NCBI RefSeq assembly: GCF_022829445.1
Contig: NZ_JAKSXY010000066.1
Coordinates: 1-64,000 of the forward strand
Direction of reading: 5' to 3'
Source of the DNA: Methylobacterium sp. J-068
Lineage (GTDB): Bacteria; Pseudomonadota; Alphaproteobacteria; Rhizobiales; Beijerinckiaceae
DNA: 64,000 bases
Part shown: in pieces, positions 10,209-19,851 of the stretch
How positions within the stretch are numbered: the stretch's first letter is position 1
Layout: every line of letters begins with the position of its first letter
Translations under genes and position numbers: made by a program
Notes under the pieces: model-generated
What the model saw: only the letters and a program-made list of their open reading frames with translations
Told to the model about the DNA's origin: nothing
Database searches by the model: none

Positions 10209-10271
10209 CGGCGGCCCGTGCGACCTCGCGCGCGGCCGCCGTTCCCGTTTCATCGGGGAGCGATCGCTCCC
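10209..10271 (+). promoter_or_regulatory. Two dyads between rplO and secY
   Basis: The 123-base gap before secY contains an 8-bp inverted repeat (10209-10216 with 10234-10241) followed by CCCGTTT, and then a perfect 16-base palindrome at 10256-10271 (GGGAGCGATCGCTCCC), 28 bases before the secY ATG. The first could be a weak terminator that lowers secY transcription relative to the ribosomal genes. The second could be a protein-binding dyad or a small hairpin next to the ribosome-binding region. Confidence 0.4.
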
Positions 10272-10299
10272 GTCTGAACTGATCTCAGGAACCGGTGCC

Positions 10300-11637
10300 A
10301 TGGCCTCAGCCGCCGAGCAGCTTGCCGCGAACCTCAATTTCGGGGCCATCGCCAAGGCCGACGAGCTCAAGAAGCGCATCTGGTTCACGCTGGGTGCGCT
10401 CATCGTGTTCCGGCTGGGCACCTACATCCCGATCCCGGGCATCGATCCGGAGCAGTTCGCGCGGAACTTCCAGCAGCAATCGGGCGGCGTGCTCGGCCTG
10501 TTCAACATGTTCTCCGGCGGTGCCGTCGAGCGCATGGCGATCTTCGCGCTCAACATCATGCCGTACATCTCGGCCTCCATCATCATCCAGCTCCTGACCT
10601 CGGTGATCCCGAGCCTGGAGGCGCTGAAGAAGGAGGGCGAATCCGGCCGCAAGGTCATCAACCAGTACACCCGCTACCTCACGGTGGTGCTGGCCCTGGT
10701 GCAGAGCTGGGGCATCGCCTTCGGCCTGCAATCGTCCAGCGCGTCCATCGATCCCGGTCCGTTCTTCATCCTGTCGACCGTGATCACGCTGACCGGCGGC
10801 ACGCTCTTCCTGATGTGGATCGGCGAGCAGATCACCTCCCGCGGTATCGGGAACGGCTCCTCGCTGATCATCTTCGCGGGCATCGTCGCCCATCTGCCGG
10901 TCGCCATCGTGGGCGCACTCGAGCTGAGCCGCACCGGCGCGCTCTCCTCGGCCGTCATCCTGGGCATGGGTGTCGCCGCCATCGCGCTCGTCTACTTCAT
11001 CGTGTTCATGGAGCGCGCCCAGCGCCGCCTGCTGATCAACTACCCCAAGCGCCAGGTCGGCAACCGCATGTACGAGGGCCAGACCTCGTTCCTGCCGCTG
11101 AAGCTGAACACGGCCGGCGTGATCCCGCCGATCTTCGCCTCCTCGCTGCTGCTTTTGCCCGCCACCGTGGCGAGCTTCTCGGCCAACAATGGCGGCACCG
11201 GCATCCTGGCGACGATCACGACCTATATCGGCCACGGGCGGCCGCTCTACATGGTGCTCTACGCCGCCCTGATCATCTTCTTCGCGTTCTTCTACACCGC
11301 GGTCGTATTCAACCCGGAGGAGACGGCGGACAACCTGAAGAAGCATGGCGGCTTCATCCCGGGCATCCGGCCGGGCGAGCGCACCGCCGCCTTCATCGAC
11401 AAGGTGCTCACGCGCATCACCCTGATCGGCGCGCTGTACCTGACTTTCGTCTGCCTGGTGCCGGAAATCCTGGCGTCGTACTCTTCGGCCAGCATCGGCT
11501 TCGGCGGCACCTCCCTGCTCATCGTCGTCTCCGTGACGATGGATACGGTGGCGCAGATCCACGGGCACCTGATGGCCCATCAGTACGAGGGCCTCGTCAA
11601 GAAGGCCAAGCTGCGCGGCGCCACGCGTCGGCGCTGA
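10300..11637 (+). CDS. secY: Preprotein translocase subunit SecY
   Basis: SecY is the membrane channel of the Sec translocon. The 445-residue product has about ten hydrophobic segments. It begins with the cytoplasmic NFGAIAKADELKKRIWFTLG, then FRLGTYIPIPGIDP, and has GNGSSLIIFAGI in the middle. The last cytoplasmic loop carries NPEETADNLKKHGGFIPGIRPG, the ribosome/SecA-binding family signature. It closes the ribosomal part of spc and is followed by adk. Confidence 0.98.
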   Translation: MASAAEQLAANLNFGAIAKADELKKRIWFTLGALIVFRLGTYIPIPGIDPEQFARNFQQQSGGVLGLFNMFSGGAVERMAIFALNIMPYISASIIIQLLTSVIPSLEALKKEGESGRKVINQYTRYLTVVLALVQSWGIAFGLQSSSASIDPGPFFILSTVITLTGGTLFLMWIGEQITSRGIGNGSSLIIFAGIVAHLPVAIVGALELSRTGALSSAVILGMGVAAIALVYFIVFMERAQRRLLINYPKRQVGNRMYEGQTSFLPLKLNTAGVIPPIFASSLLLLPATVASFSANNGGTGILATITTYIGHGRPLYMVLYAALIIFFAFFYTAVVFNPEETADNLKKHGGFIPGIRPGERTAAFIDKVLTRITLIGALYLTFVCLVPEILASYSSASIGFGGTSLLIVVSVTMDTVAQIHGHLMAHQYEGLVKKAKLRGATRRR

Positions 11638-11752
11638 CCTTCGAGGGCGGCGGGTATCGCGGCCGCCGCGAGTCTTGTTAGACGTATCTCTGCGCCGGCG
11701 TCGTCGGGTGTCGGCGGGCAACCAAGAAAATCGGATCTGAGGGAACGACACC

Positions 11753-12355
11753 ATGCGCATCATCCTGCTTGGGCCGCCCGGCGCTGGGAAGGGAACGCAG
11801 TCCGAGCGGATCGTGGCGCGCTATGGCATCCCCCAGCTCTCGACCGGCGACATGCTGCGCGCCGCCGTGGCGGCGGGCACTCCGGTGGGCCTGCAGGCCA
11901 AGGCCGTGATGGAATCCGGCGGCCTCGTCTCCGACGCGATCGTGGTCGGCATCGTCGCCGACCGGATCGAGGAGGCCGATGCCAAGGCGGGCTTCATTCT
12001 CGACGGCTTTCCCCGCACGGTGGAGCAGGCCGAGGCCCTCGACGCGATGCTCTCGGACAAGGGGATCGCCCTCGACACCGTCGTCGAGTTCGTCGTCGAC
12101 GAGAACGCCCTGGTCGGCCGGATCGCCAAGCGCGCCGAGGAGACCGCCGCGCGCGGCCAGCCCGTGCGCAAGGACGACACGCCCGAGGTGTTCAAGACCC
12201 GTCTCGAGGCCTACCGCAAGCAGACCGCGCCGCTCTCCGACTACTACGCCGGCGGGGGCCTGCTCCAGACCATCGACGGCATGAAGCCCGTCGATGCGGT
12301 GACGGAACACCTCGTGAGCGTCCTCGACCGCCACGCGGCGACGGTGGCGTCCTGA
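11753..12355 (+). CDS. adk: Adenylate kinase (short-LID form)
   Basis: Catalyses ATP + AMP to 2 ADP in the cytoplasm. The 200-residue product has the P-loop [12 protein letters not shown] at residues 5-16, the AMP site [11 protein letters not shown] and [13 protein letters not shown]. The LID region ([20 protein letters not shown]) is short, lacking the roughly 25-residue insert of long-form bacterial Adk; this variant is usual in alphaproteobacteria. It follows secY, its classic neighbour. GAGGGAA lies upstream of the ATG. Confidence 0.97.
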   Translation: MRIILLGPPGAGKGTQSERIVARYGIPQLSTGDMLRAAVAAGTPVGLQAKAVMESGGLVSDAIVVGIVADRIEEADAKAGFILDGFPRTVEQAEALDAMLSDKGIALDTVVEFVVDENALVGRIAKRAEETAARGQPVRKDDTPEVFKTRLEAYRKQTAPLSDYYAGGGLLQTIDGMKPVDAVTEHLVSVLDRHAATVAS

Positions 12356-12389
12356 GCCGCCCCTGGGACCATAAGGGCCTGGTTCGGCC

Positions 12390-12423
12390 TTGACACATCG
12401 CCCGGCCCGCGCTAGTGGGCCGG
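12390..12423 (+). promoter_or_regulatory. Candidate promoter of the alpha operon
   Basis: TTGACA at 12390-12395 is a perfect -35 box; 17 bases later TAGTGG (12413-12418) is a poor -10. A 7-bp inverted repeat (12402-12408 with 12417-12423) straddles the -10 region and could be an operator or an early hairpin. It lies in the 217-base gap between adk and rpsM, where a promoter for rpsM-rpsK-rpoA-rplQ would be expected. Confidence 0.5.
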
Positions 12424-12572
12424 TCTTCGTTCAGAGGAAGTGGGTCCGGATCGCCTCTCAAGGGGTCGATGCGGGCCGATTTGTCGTTTTGGACGGCGCG
12501 CATGGGCCGGTCTCCACCGGACGCGCGTCACACCCTGGCCGGATCCCCGATCCCGCCTCCATGGAGAGACAC

Positions 12573-12941
12573 TTGGCTCGTATCGCTGGCGTTAACATCC
12601 CGACCAACAAGCGCGTCGTCATCGCGCTGCAGTACATCCACGGCATCGGCCCCAAGAAGGCCGAGGAAATCACCGGCAAGGTCGGCATCCCGGCCGAGCG
12701 CCGCGTGAACCAGCTCACCGACGCCGAGGTTCTGTCGATCCGCGAGACGATCGACCGCGATTACCTCGTCGAGGGCGATCTGCGTCGCGAAGTGTCGATG
12801 AACATCAAGCGCCTGATGGATCTCGGCTGCTACCGGGGCCTGCGCCATCGCCGCAACCTGCCCGTCCGTGGACAGCGCACGCACACCAACGCGCGCACCC
12901 GCAAGGGCAAGTCCAAGCCGATCGCCGGCAAGAAGAAGTAA
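12573..12941 (+). CDS. rpsM: 30S ribosomal protein S13
   Basis: S13 of the 30S head contacts P-site tRNA and S19. The start chosen is TTG at 12573: it gives the family opening (M)[18 protein letters not shown] and sits seven bases behind GGAG. An ATG at 12561 would place the Shine-Dalgarno inside the gene and add four non-conserved residues. The 122-residue length is standard. The basic C-terminus [11 protein letters not shown] is typical. It opens the alpha operon. Confidence 0.95.
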   Translation: MARIAGVNIPTNKRVVIALQYIHGIGPKKAEEITGKVGIPAERRVNQLTDAEVLSIRETIDRDYLVEGDLRREVSMNIKRLMDLGCYRGLRHRRNLPVRGQRTHTNARTRKGKSKPIAGKKK

Positions 12942-13114
12942 TTTTTCGGCATTGGGAGGCCGTGCAACGCTCGGCTTCCGCTCCGTCGCGCCTGGTGTCC
13001 CGTCTGCGGGAACCGCGCGTGGCGGCACGGTGATCCAAGACCGCGCCGCCGACATCGCAAGAGAATCCCGAGCGCCTGGAATGACGGGCGCGCTTGAAGG
13101 ACGAGAAGGTACAG

Positions 13115-13504
13115 ATGGCCAAGGAAACCACCCGCGTTCGTCGCCGCGAACGCAAGAACATCGTCTCGGGCGTGGCGCACGTGAACGCCTCGTTCAACAA
13201 CACGATGGTCACCATCACGGACGCGCAGGGCAACACCATCTCCTGGTCGTCCGCCGGCGCCATGGGCTTCAAGGGTTCGCGTAAGTCGACCCCCTACGCC
13301 GCGCAGGTCGCCGCCGAGGACGCCGCCCGCAAGGCCGCGGAGCATGGCATGCGCACCCTTGAGGTCGAAGTCTCGGGTCCGGGTTCGGGCCGTGAATCGG
13401 CTCTGCGCGCTCTCCAGGCCGCCGGCTTCACCGTGACCTCCATCCGCGACGTCACGTCGATCCCGCATAACGGCTGCCGCCCGCGCAAGCGCCGCCGCGT
13501 CTGA
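13115..13504 (+). CDS. rpsK: 30S ribosomal protein S11
   Basis: S11 forms part of the platform and mRNA exit region. The ATG at 13115 gives [16 protein letters not shown], matching the family. The 129-residue product has [19 protein letters not shown] and the C-terminal signature [18 protein letters not shown]. rpsD, which follows rpsK in E. coli, is absent here, as in other alphaproteobacteria. Confidence 0.98.
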   Translation: MAKETTRVRRRERKNIVSGVAHVNASFNNTMVTITDAQGNTISWSSAGAMGFKGSRKSTPYAAQVAAEDAARKAAEHGMRTLEVEVSGPGSGRESALRALQAAGFTVTSIRDVTSIPHNGCRPRKRRRV

Positions 13505-13548
13505 GCGGGGACGATCGCGAGACCTTGGGGCCTGTCACGGAGACGCGC

Positions 13549-14424
13549 GTGTCGAATGCTCAGAATCCGCTTCCGGGTGTGCTGCGGTGGAGCTTGGGTG
13601 ATCTGACGATCACGGTGATGAACGACGGCTACCTGCAAGTGTCGCTGGACCTCGTCACCGGGATCGATCGCACGGAGGCCGGCGCCCTTCAGGCCGCCGG
13701 CTTCCGCGCTCAGGATCCCCGCATCACGCTGAACGCGTTTCTGATCACGGGCCCCGGCCGCAAGCCGGTGCTGATCGATTCGGGGATGGGCAGCTTCGGC
13801 GGCCCGTCCCTCGGTCGCGTCCCGGCGGCCCTGAGGGCCACCGGCGTCGCGCCGGAAGCGATCGAGACCGTGCTGCTGACCCACCTGCACCCCGACCATG
13901 CCGGCGGGTTGCTCGCCGGTGACGGTATCGCGGCCTACCCCAACGCCGAACTCGTGGTGCATGCCGACGAGGCGGCCAATTGGCTCGACGACGGCGCGCT
14001 CGCGCGGGCGCCCGACGGGGCCAAGCCCTATTTCGAGATGGCCCGCAAGGCGACCGCCCCCTACGGCGGACGTCTTCGGACCATGACCGGCGGCGTCGTG
14101 GCGCCCGGCATCGAGGCGGTTCCGCTGCCCGGGCACACGCCCGGCCATACCGGGTATCGCATCACGTCGGGCGGCGCATCGCTTTTGATGTGGGCGGACA
14201 TCGTCCACCTGCCGGCCATCCAGTTCAAGCAGCCGGAAGCCGGTATGGTGTTCGACACCGACGGCGACCAGGCGCGCGCCGTGCGCCGCCGCATGCTCGA
14301 TATGGTGGCCAGCGACCGCACCTTCGTGGCGGGCGCGCACCTCGAATTTCCCGCCCTGGGCTACGTCGCCCGGGACGGAGCCGCGTACAGTTTCGTCCCG
14401 GAACTCTGGGTCGCGGCACAGTAA
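13549..14424 (+). CDS. Metallo-beta-lactamase-fold hydrolase between rpsK and rpoA
   Basis: A 291-residue member of the metallo-beta-lactamase superfamily. The zinc-binding motif HLHPDHAGG (HxHxDH) is near residue 112, followed by the third metal histidine in LPGHTPGHTGY and the bridging aspartate in LMWADIVH. N-terminal strands include NAFLITGPGRKPVLIDSGMG. The spacing recalls lactonase/AttM-like and alkyl-sulfatase-like hydrolases, but the substrate cannot be assigned. There is no signal peptide, so it is cytoplasmic. GTG at 13549 is chosen because GGAGA lies six bases upstream; a TTG at 13525 is an alternative. It lies codirectionally inside the alpha operon, where no such gene is expected. 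Confidence 0.85.
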   Translation: MSNAQNPLPGVLRWSLGDLTITVMNDGYLQVSLDLVTGIDRTEAGALQAAGFRAQDPRITLNAFLITGPGRKPVLIDSGMGSFGGPSLGRVPAALRATGVAPEAIETVLLTHLHPDHAGGLLAGDGIAAYPNAELVVHADEAANWLDDGALARAPDGAKPYFEMARKATAPYGGRLRTMTGGVVAPGIEAVPLPGHTPGHTGYRITSGGASLLMWADIVHLPAIQFKQPEAGMVFDTDGDQARAVRRRMLDMVASDRTFVAGAHLEFPALGYVARDGAAYSFVPELWVAAQ

Positions 14425-14544
14425 CCGTCGGCGCTCGGCGCGGACGCAGTCGTTTCGAGCCTGTCCGACGCCGAGGGCGCGGCGTCGACGGGCGGTGCGC
14501 GGACCACCGACGTGGCCCGCGCCGATTTTGCGAGAGGTAGCATC

Positions 14545-15564
14545 GTGGTCATTCAGAAGAACTGGCAAGAGCTCATCAAGCCGAACAAGCTTCAGGTCTC
14601 GACCGGACACGATCCCAAGCGGGTCGCCACCGTCGTCGCCGAGCCCCTCGAGCGCGGCTTCGGCACGACGCTCGGCAACTCGCTGCGCCGGGTGCTGCTC
14701 TCCTCGCTCCAAGGCGCGGCCGTGACCTCGGTTCAGATCGACGGCGTGCTCCATGAATTCTCGTCGATCCCCGGCGTGCGCGAGGACGTCACCGACATCG
14801 TCCTCAACATCAAGACCATCGCCATCCGCTCGCAGACCGAGGCTCCGAAGCGCCTGACCCTGCGCAAGACCGGCCCCGGCCTCGTTACCGCCGGCGACAT
14901 CGGCACCGTGGGCGACGTTCAGATCCTGAACCCCGATCTCGTCATCTGCACCCTCGACGACGGTGCCGAGATCCGCATGGAGTTCACGGTCGCCACCGGC
15001 AAGGGCTACGTCCCGGCCGAGCGCAACCGCCCCGAGGACGCGCCCATCGGCCTGATCCCGGTGGACGCCCTGTTCTCGCCCGTCACCAAGGTGTCCTACC
15101 GCATCGAGACCACCCGCGAGGGCCAGGATCTCGACAAGGACAAGCTGACGATGACGATCGAGACCAACGGCGCCGTTTCGCCGGAGGATGCGCTGGCCTA
15201 TGCCGCGCGCATCATCCAGGACCAGCTCCAGGTGTTCGTGAACTTCGAGGAGCCCCGCAAGGAGGAGGCGCAGCCGCTTGCGCCGCAGCTCCCCTTCAAC
15301 CCGGCCCTGCTCAAGAAGGTCGACGAGCTCGAGCTCTCGGTGCGTTCGGCGAACTGCCTGAAGAACGACAACATCGTCTACATCGGCGACCTCATCCAGA
15401 AGTCCGAGGGCGAAATGCTGCGCACCCCGAACTTCGGCCGCAAGTCGCTCAACGAGATCAAGGAAGTGCTTGCCGCGATGGGCCTGCACCTCGGCATGGA
15501 CATCCCCGGCTGGCCGCCGGAGAACATCGAGGACCTCGCCAAGCGCTTCGAAGAGCACTACTGA
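14545..15564 (+). CDS. rpoA: RNA polymerase subunit alpha
   Basis: Alpha scaffolds RNA polymerase assembly and contacts activators and UP elements. GTG at 14545 lies behind GAGAGGT and gives [17 protein letters not shown], the family start; an in-frame GTG 33 bases earlier is less likely. The 339-residue product has the N-terminal dimerisation domain ([20 protein letters not shown]) and the C-terminal DNA-binding domain ([24 protein letters not shown]) joined by an acidic linker. Confidence 0.97.
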   Translation: MVIQKNWQELIKPNKLQVSTGHDPKRVATVVAEPLERGFGTTLGNSLRRVLLSSLQGAAVTSVQIDGVLHEFSSIPGVREDVTDIVLNIKTIAIRSQTEAPKRLTLRKTGPGLVTAGDIGTVGDVQILNPDLVICTLDDGAEIRMEFTVATGKGYVPAERNRPEDAPIGLIPVDALFSPVTKVSYRIETTREGQDLDKDKLTMTIETNGAVSPEDALAYAARIIQDQLQVFVNFEEPRKEEAQPLAPQLPFNPALLKKVDELELSVRSANCLKNDNIVYIGDLIQKSEGEMLRTPNFGRKSLNEIKEVLAAMGLHLGMDIPGWPPENIEDLAKRFEEHY

Positions 15565-15752
15565 GGCGAGCCGCCTCGGCCAGAACTTTCCGGCGCATCG
15601 CGACACCGTTTGTTTGGCCGACACGTCGGGAGTTCGTGCAAACGCGAACTCCCAAAGAAATCCCGCCGCGGGGTCATGCGGAATGAACAGCCCCGTTTGG
15701 GGGCGCTTGGCCGTACCGTGGCACGGCGGCCATCAGAGAAGGACCAGCCATC

Positions 15753-16163
15753 ATGCGTCACGGATTTCGCGGTCGTCGCTTCAACCGCACCACCGAGCAC
15801 CGCAAGGCGATGTTCGCCAACATGTCGGCCGCGCTGATCAAGCACGAGCAGATCGTCACCACCCTGCCGAAGGCCAAGGATCTGCGTCCGGTCATCGAGA
15901 AGCTGATCACGCTCGGCAAGACCGACAGCCTGCATGCCCGTCGCCTCGCCATGTCGCAGATCCGCGACGAGGCCATGGTCCGCAAGCTCTTCGCGGTGAT
16001 CGGCCCGCGCTACAACACCCGTCCGGGCGGCTACTGCCGCATCATGAAGGCCGGCTTCCGCTACGGCGACAACGCTCCCCTCGCCGTCATCGAGTTCGTC
16101 GACCGTGACGTCGATGCGCGCGGCAAGGATTCCGGCCCGGTGCTGGTCGACGACGTGGCGTAA
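15753..16163 (+). CDS. rplQ: 50S ribosomal protein L17
   Basis: L17 is an assembly protein near the tunnel exit. The 136-residue product begins [20 protein letters not shown] and contains [20 protein letters not shown] and [20 protein letters not shown], all diagnostic. The C-terminus is slightly longer than in E. coli. It is the last gene of the alpha operon and is followed by a strong terminator. Confidence 0.98.
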   Translation: MRHGFRGRRFNRTTEHRKAMFANMSAALIKHEQIVTTLPKAKDLRPVIEKLITLGKTDSLHARRLAMSQIRDEAMVRKLFAVIGPRYNTRPGGYCRIMKAGFRYGDNAPLAVIEFVDRDVDARGKDSGPVLVDDVA

Positions 16164-16194
16164 GCCACGTCGCAGCGTCGCGAGAGATGAGGAG

Positions 16195-16219
16195 AGGCGG
16201 CCTTCGGGCCGCCTTTTTT
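16195..16219 (+). terminator. Rho-independent terminator after rplQ
   Basis: A perfect 8-bp GC stem (16195-16202 with 16207-16214) capped by the stable tetraloop TTCG and followed by a run of T to 16219. It ends the alpha operon ahead of the convergent chemosensory operon. Confidence 0.9.
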
Positions 16220-16273
16220 CATGGTCGGTCCGGTTTTTATGGCCGGGTTCGGTCGGGTGGTGCCGTGAGGCGC

Positions 16274-18130
16274 CTACGCCGCCCGGTCGAGCAGCCGCGA
16301 GACCTCGGCCGCGAGAGCGACCGACTCGAAGGGCTTGCGCAGCACCGGCAGGTCGGGCGGGATCGGGATCGCCTCGGCGTGGCCCGTGACGATGAGCACG
16401 GGGACGCCGGACCAGCGCACGCGCACGATCTCGGCGAGTTCCACGCCCGTCATGCCCGGCATGGCGAGGTCGGCCACCACGAGGTCGAAGCGGTTCTGCT
16501 CCAGCAGCGAGAGCGCCGCCGAGCCGTCGGCTGCCTCGCTCTCATGGTAGCCGAAACTCGACAGGAACGAGGCGGTGACGTGCCGGACCTCGGCATCGTC
16601 GTCGACCACGAGGATGCGGGCGGCCCGGGCGGCGGGCACGGCCGAGGCCCGCGCGGCAATCTCGGCGGGGGTCGCCGCATCGGTGCGCGGAAGCAGGATC
16701 TCGACGCGCGTGCCGGCGCCGGGCGCGCTCGCGATCCGCAGGCGTCCCGCCGATTGCTGGGCGAGGCCGAACACCATGGCGAGGCCGAGGCCCGTGCCCT
16801 GGCCCACGGACTTCGTGGTGAAGAAGGGCTCGCAGACCCGCGCAAGGATTTCGGGCGCGATACCGCTGCCGGAATCCGCGATCTCGACGCTGAGATAGTC
16901 GCCCGGCGTCAGGTCCGGATCGTCGTCGACGGCGAGGACGCGGGTGCTCACCACGATCCGGCCGCCCTCCGGCATCGCGTCGCGGGCGTTGATGCACAGG
17001 TTCAGGATCGCGAGTTCGAGCTGGTCCGGGTCGACGCAGGCTGCCGGAGCCTCGGGCGCGAGGTGCGTCTCGACGGTGACGAGGCCCCCGAGGCTGCCGC
17101 CGAGGAGATCGTGCATGCCCTCGATCAGGGCGTTCACGTCGACGGCCCTGGGGCGCAGGTCGCGGGAGCGGCTGAAACTGAGGAGGCGCCGGGTCAGGGA
17201 GGCGCCGCGCTGCGCGGCCTGCGTCGCGTTGCCGACGAGGCGCTGCACGCGGGGCTGGTCCACGATCTTCGGGCCGACGAGTTCGAGGCTCCCGAGGATC
17301 GCCGTCAGCAGGTTGTTGAAGTCGTGCGCGATGCCGCCCGCCAGGGTGCCGAGCGCCTGCATCTTGTCGGATTGGCGCAGCCGCGCCTCCAGGGATTTCT
17401 GCTCGGTGACGTCGCGCTCGATCGTGGCGAGATGGGTGATCGCGCCCGCGCCGTCGCGGATCGGCACGCGGGTGACGTGGCGCCAGGTCTCGGCGCCCAC
17501 CGCGCCGCGGGCCGTCAGCGTGTCCGCCGGTTCGCCGCTTGCGATGGCGGCCGCGTCGGCGAGCCGGACGTCCGTGCCGTCGCCGACGAGGTCCTCCTCG
17601 GTGCGCCCGAGGCAATCGGCGATCGTTCGCCCGAGGCTGTCGGCCTTGCGTGCGTTGACGCGCACGAAGCGGCCGGCGGCGTCCTTGAAGGCGATCGCGT
17701 CCTCGGCGTTGTCGAGGAGGCCGCGCAGGAGGGCGCGCTCGGTGGCGAGGTCGCGTCCGAGCTGGTGGCGCTCGAAGGCCTGCCGCACGGTGTTGCGCAG
17801 CAGGTCGGCGTCCCAGGGCTTGGTGGCGTAGCCCGTGATGCCGCCCTGGTTCAGGGCCGCGATCACGGCGCTCATGTCGGCGTAGCCCGTGAGCAGGATG
17901 GCCTGGGCGTCGTGGATCCGGCGGGCCTCGGCCAGCATGGCGTCCCCGGTCATGCCGGGCATGCGCTGGTCCGAGAGGATCACGGCGATCTCGGGGGTCG
18001 CGGCCAGGATTTCCAGCGCCTCGGCGGGCTTCGAGGTGGTGAGGACGCGGTACTCGTCCTCGAACAGGTCCTCGAGGGCGATCAGGATATCCGGCTCGTC
18101 ATCGACGGCCAGGATCGTGCCTAGTGACAT
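16274..18130 (-). CDS. Hybrid histidine kinase, REC-PAS-HisKA-HATPase-REC
   Basis: A soluble 618-residue hybrid kinase. Residues 1-120 form a receiver with phosphoacceptor Asp in [17 protein letters not shown] domain (about 135-245) ends with [15 protein letters not shown]. The dimerisation helix has phospho-His in [17 protein letters not shown] (near residue 270), the ATPase has [15 protein letters not shown] and [18 protein letters not shown], and a second receiver (about 500-618) has [14 protein letters not shown]. No transmembrane segment is seen. ATG at 18130 lies two bases after the TGA of the preceding kinase, so it is the last gene of the chemosensory operon. It probably receives phosphate from CheA or the upstream kinase; that is inference. 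Confidence 0.85.
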   Translation of the reverse strand: MSLGTILAVDDEPDILIALEDLFEDEYRVLTTSKPAEALEILAATPEIAVILSDQRMPGMTGDAMLAEARRIHDAQAILLTGYADMSAVIAALNQGGITGYATKPWDADLLRNTVRQAFERHQLGRDLATERALLRGLLDNAEDAIAFKDAAGRFVRVNARKADSLGRTIADCLGRTEEDLVGDGTDVRLADAAAIASGEPADTLTARGAVGAETWRHVTRVPIRDGAGAITHLATIERDVTEQKSLEARLRQSDKMQALGTLAGGIAHDFNNLLTAILGSLELVGPKIVDQPRVQRLVGNATQAAQRGASLTRRLLSFSRSRDLRPRAVDVNALIEGMHDLLGGSLGGLVTVETHLAPEAPAACVDPDQLELAILNLCINARDAMPEGGRIVVSTRVLAVDDDPDLTPGDYLSVEIADSGSGIAPEILARVCEPFFTTKSVGQGTGLGLAMVFGLAQQSAGRLRIASAPGAGTRVEILLPRTDAATPAEIAARASAVPAARAARILVVDDDAEVRHVTASFLSSFGYHESEAADGSAALSLLEQNRFDLVVADLAMPGMTGVELAEIVRVRWSGVPVLIVTGHAEAIPIPPDLPVLRKPFESVALAAEVSRLLDRAA

Positions 18131-18132
18131 GC

Positions 18133-19851
18133 TCAATCCGTCTGCCGGGGAATACCGATCACGAAACAGGCCCCACCGCCGGGAGCGGCCTCGACGTTGA
18201 GCGAGCCGCTATGCGCCTGTACCACGGAGTACGCAATCGCGAGGCCGAGGCCGGTTCCGGAGCCGACGGGCTTCGTCGTGAAGAACGGCTCGAAAATCTT
18301 CTCGCGGAGGGTTTCCGGGATGCCGGGGCCCGTGTCGCTGATGCGGATGACGTCGGTGTCCGGCGCGGTGCGCGTCTCGATGGTGATGGTGCCGCGCTCG
18401 GGCATCGCGTCGGCGGCATTGCCGAGGATGTTCATCACCACCTGGTTGAGCAGGGCCGGGGTGCAGTGGATCTCCGGCCGGCCCGCGAAATCCCGCACCA
18501 CCGCGATTCGCTCGCCGAGCTTGTGCTGGATCAGCGCCAGCACGGTCTCGATCGCCTCCGGCACGTGGACGAGGGTGCGCTCGCCCTCGTCGAGGCGCGA
18601 GAACTTGCGCAGGTTGAGCACGAGGTCCTGGATGCGGGTCAGGCCCATCCGCATCGCGCCGACCCGATCGCCGCATTTTCGCAGCTTGCGCGGCCCGTCC
18701 GGCGAATCGGGCTCGGCGACCACCTCGCCGAGGATGCGCTCCACCGTGCCCTGATGCGCCAGGATGAAGGCCAGCGGGTTGTTGATCTCGTGGGCGATGC
18801 CCGCCACCAACTCGCCCAGCGAGGCCATCTTGGCCGCCTGGACGAGCTTGGCCTGCGCATCGGTGAGCTTGCGGTTGGCCGTGGCGAGGTCCGCATTGGC
18901 CTGTTCGAGGGCGCCCGCCAGGGCCGCGCGCGCCTCGGCCGCCTCCGCCTCGGCGCGGGCGCGTTCCAGGGCGCGCTCGCGGTTCCCGAATTCCCCGGCG
19001 ATGCGGCGGTTGTCCTCCTCGAGCAGCTTGCGGCGCACGAGGCTGCGCACCCGCATCACCAGGATCTCGCCGTCCGACTTCGAGACGACATCGTCGGCCC
19101 CCGCCGCGAAGGCCTCCACCAGGAAGTCCTTGGCGGGCAGCGTCCCGGCGATGCCGACCACCTGGAAGGTCGGCGCGCCCGCCTCGCGGCCCGCAAGGCC
19201 GGCGGTCCGGCGCTCGCTGATCGCCCGGCACAGGGCGAGCCCGTCGTAGGAGGGGCCGAGGAGGTCGATGGTCACGCAGTCGAAGGCCGCCCCCGGCGCG
19301 TCGAGGGCGGCGAGCGCCGTGGCGTGGCCGTCGGCGGTGGCGACCTCGTGGCCCTCATGGGCCAGCAGGCCGGCGAGGAAGGTGCGATAGGTGGCGCTGC
19401 CGTCGACCACGAGGACGCGCCCGCGCCGGAAGGCCGAGACGCCGGGCCCGTCGCTGCCGCCCCCGCCCAGGCGCTCGCGCAGGAGCGCGCGGATGCGCAG
19501 GACGAGGAGGTCGCGGTCGGCGGATTTCGCCACGTAGGCGTCGGCACCGCTCTCCAGCCCCTGGCGCTCGCCGTCGCGCGCGCCCGTCAACATGAGAAGG
19601 GGCAGGGCGCGGGTGCGCAGGGAGAGCCGGAGCTGGCGCGCGAACTCGTCGCCGTTCATGCCCGGCAGGTGGTGGTCGGCCACCACGAGGTCGGGCAGAC
19701 GGGTGTTGAGGTGGTCGAGGGCCGCCTCCGCCGTGGCGCAGCGCTCCACCGCGAAGCCCTTCGATTCGAGGAGCAGGCGCAGTTCGAGCGCCTGGGTCTC
19801 GGAATCCTCCACGAGGAGCAGATGCGGCGCGGTCGCGGGGCGTTCGCTCAC
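18133..19851 (-). CDS. Double-receiver histidine kinase, REC-REC-HisKA-HATPase
   Basis: A soluble 572-residue kinase with two N-terminal receivers. The first has [13 protein letters not shown] with phospho-Asp near residue 55; the second is more divergent ([12 protein letters not shown]). A coiled-coil rich in Ala/Glu/Arg (about residues 270-335) leads into the HisKA helix with His in [17 protein letters not shown], followed by HATPase motifs ([32 protein letters not shown]). GTG at 19851 overlaps the cheB stop by four bases (GTGA). This layout resembles CheS3, the kinase target of CheA3 in the Che3 pathway of Rhodospirillum centenum, and fits a phosphorylation target of the CheA in this operon. 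Confidence 0.85.
   Translation of the reverse strand: MSERPATAPHLLLVEDSETQALELRLLLESKGFAVERCATAEAALDHLNTRLPDLVVADHHLPGMNGDEFARQLRLSLRTRALPLLMLTGARDGERQGLESGADAYVAKSADRDLLVLRIRALLRERLGGGGSDGPGVSAFRRGRVLVVDGSATYRTFLAGLLAHEGHEVATADGHATALAALDAPGAAFDCVTIDLLGPSYDGLALCRAISERRTAGLAGREAGAPTFQVVGIAGTLPAKDFLVEAFAAGADDVVSKSDGEILVMRVRSLVRRKLLEEDNRRIAGEFGNRERALERARAEAEAAEARAALAGALEQANADLATANRKLTDAQAKLVQAAKMASLGELVAGIAHEINNPLAFILAHQGTVERILGEVVAEPDSPDGPRKLRKCGDRVGAMRMGLTRIQDLVLNLRKFSRLDEGERTLVHVPEAIETVLALIQHKLGERIAVVRDFAGRPEIHCTPALLNQVVMNILGNAADAMPERGTITIETRTAPDTDVIRISDTGPGIPETLREKIFEPFFTTKPVGSGTGLGLAIAYSVVQAHSGSLNVEAAPGGGACFVIGIPRQTD

Noticed and set aside
12390-12572. 61 extra N-terminal residues on S13
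   Set aside because: They precede the conserved S13 start, overlap the candidate promoter, and have no Shine-Dalgarno support.
13294-15624. A 776-codon minus-strand frame across rpsK, the hydrolase gene and rpoA
   Set aside because: It is the antisense shadow of three well-supported genes and shows no recognisable domain.
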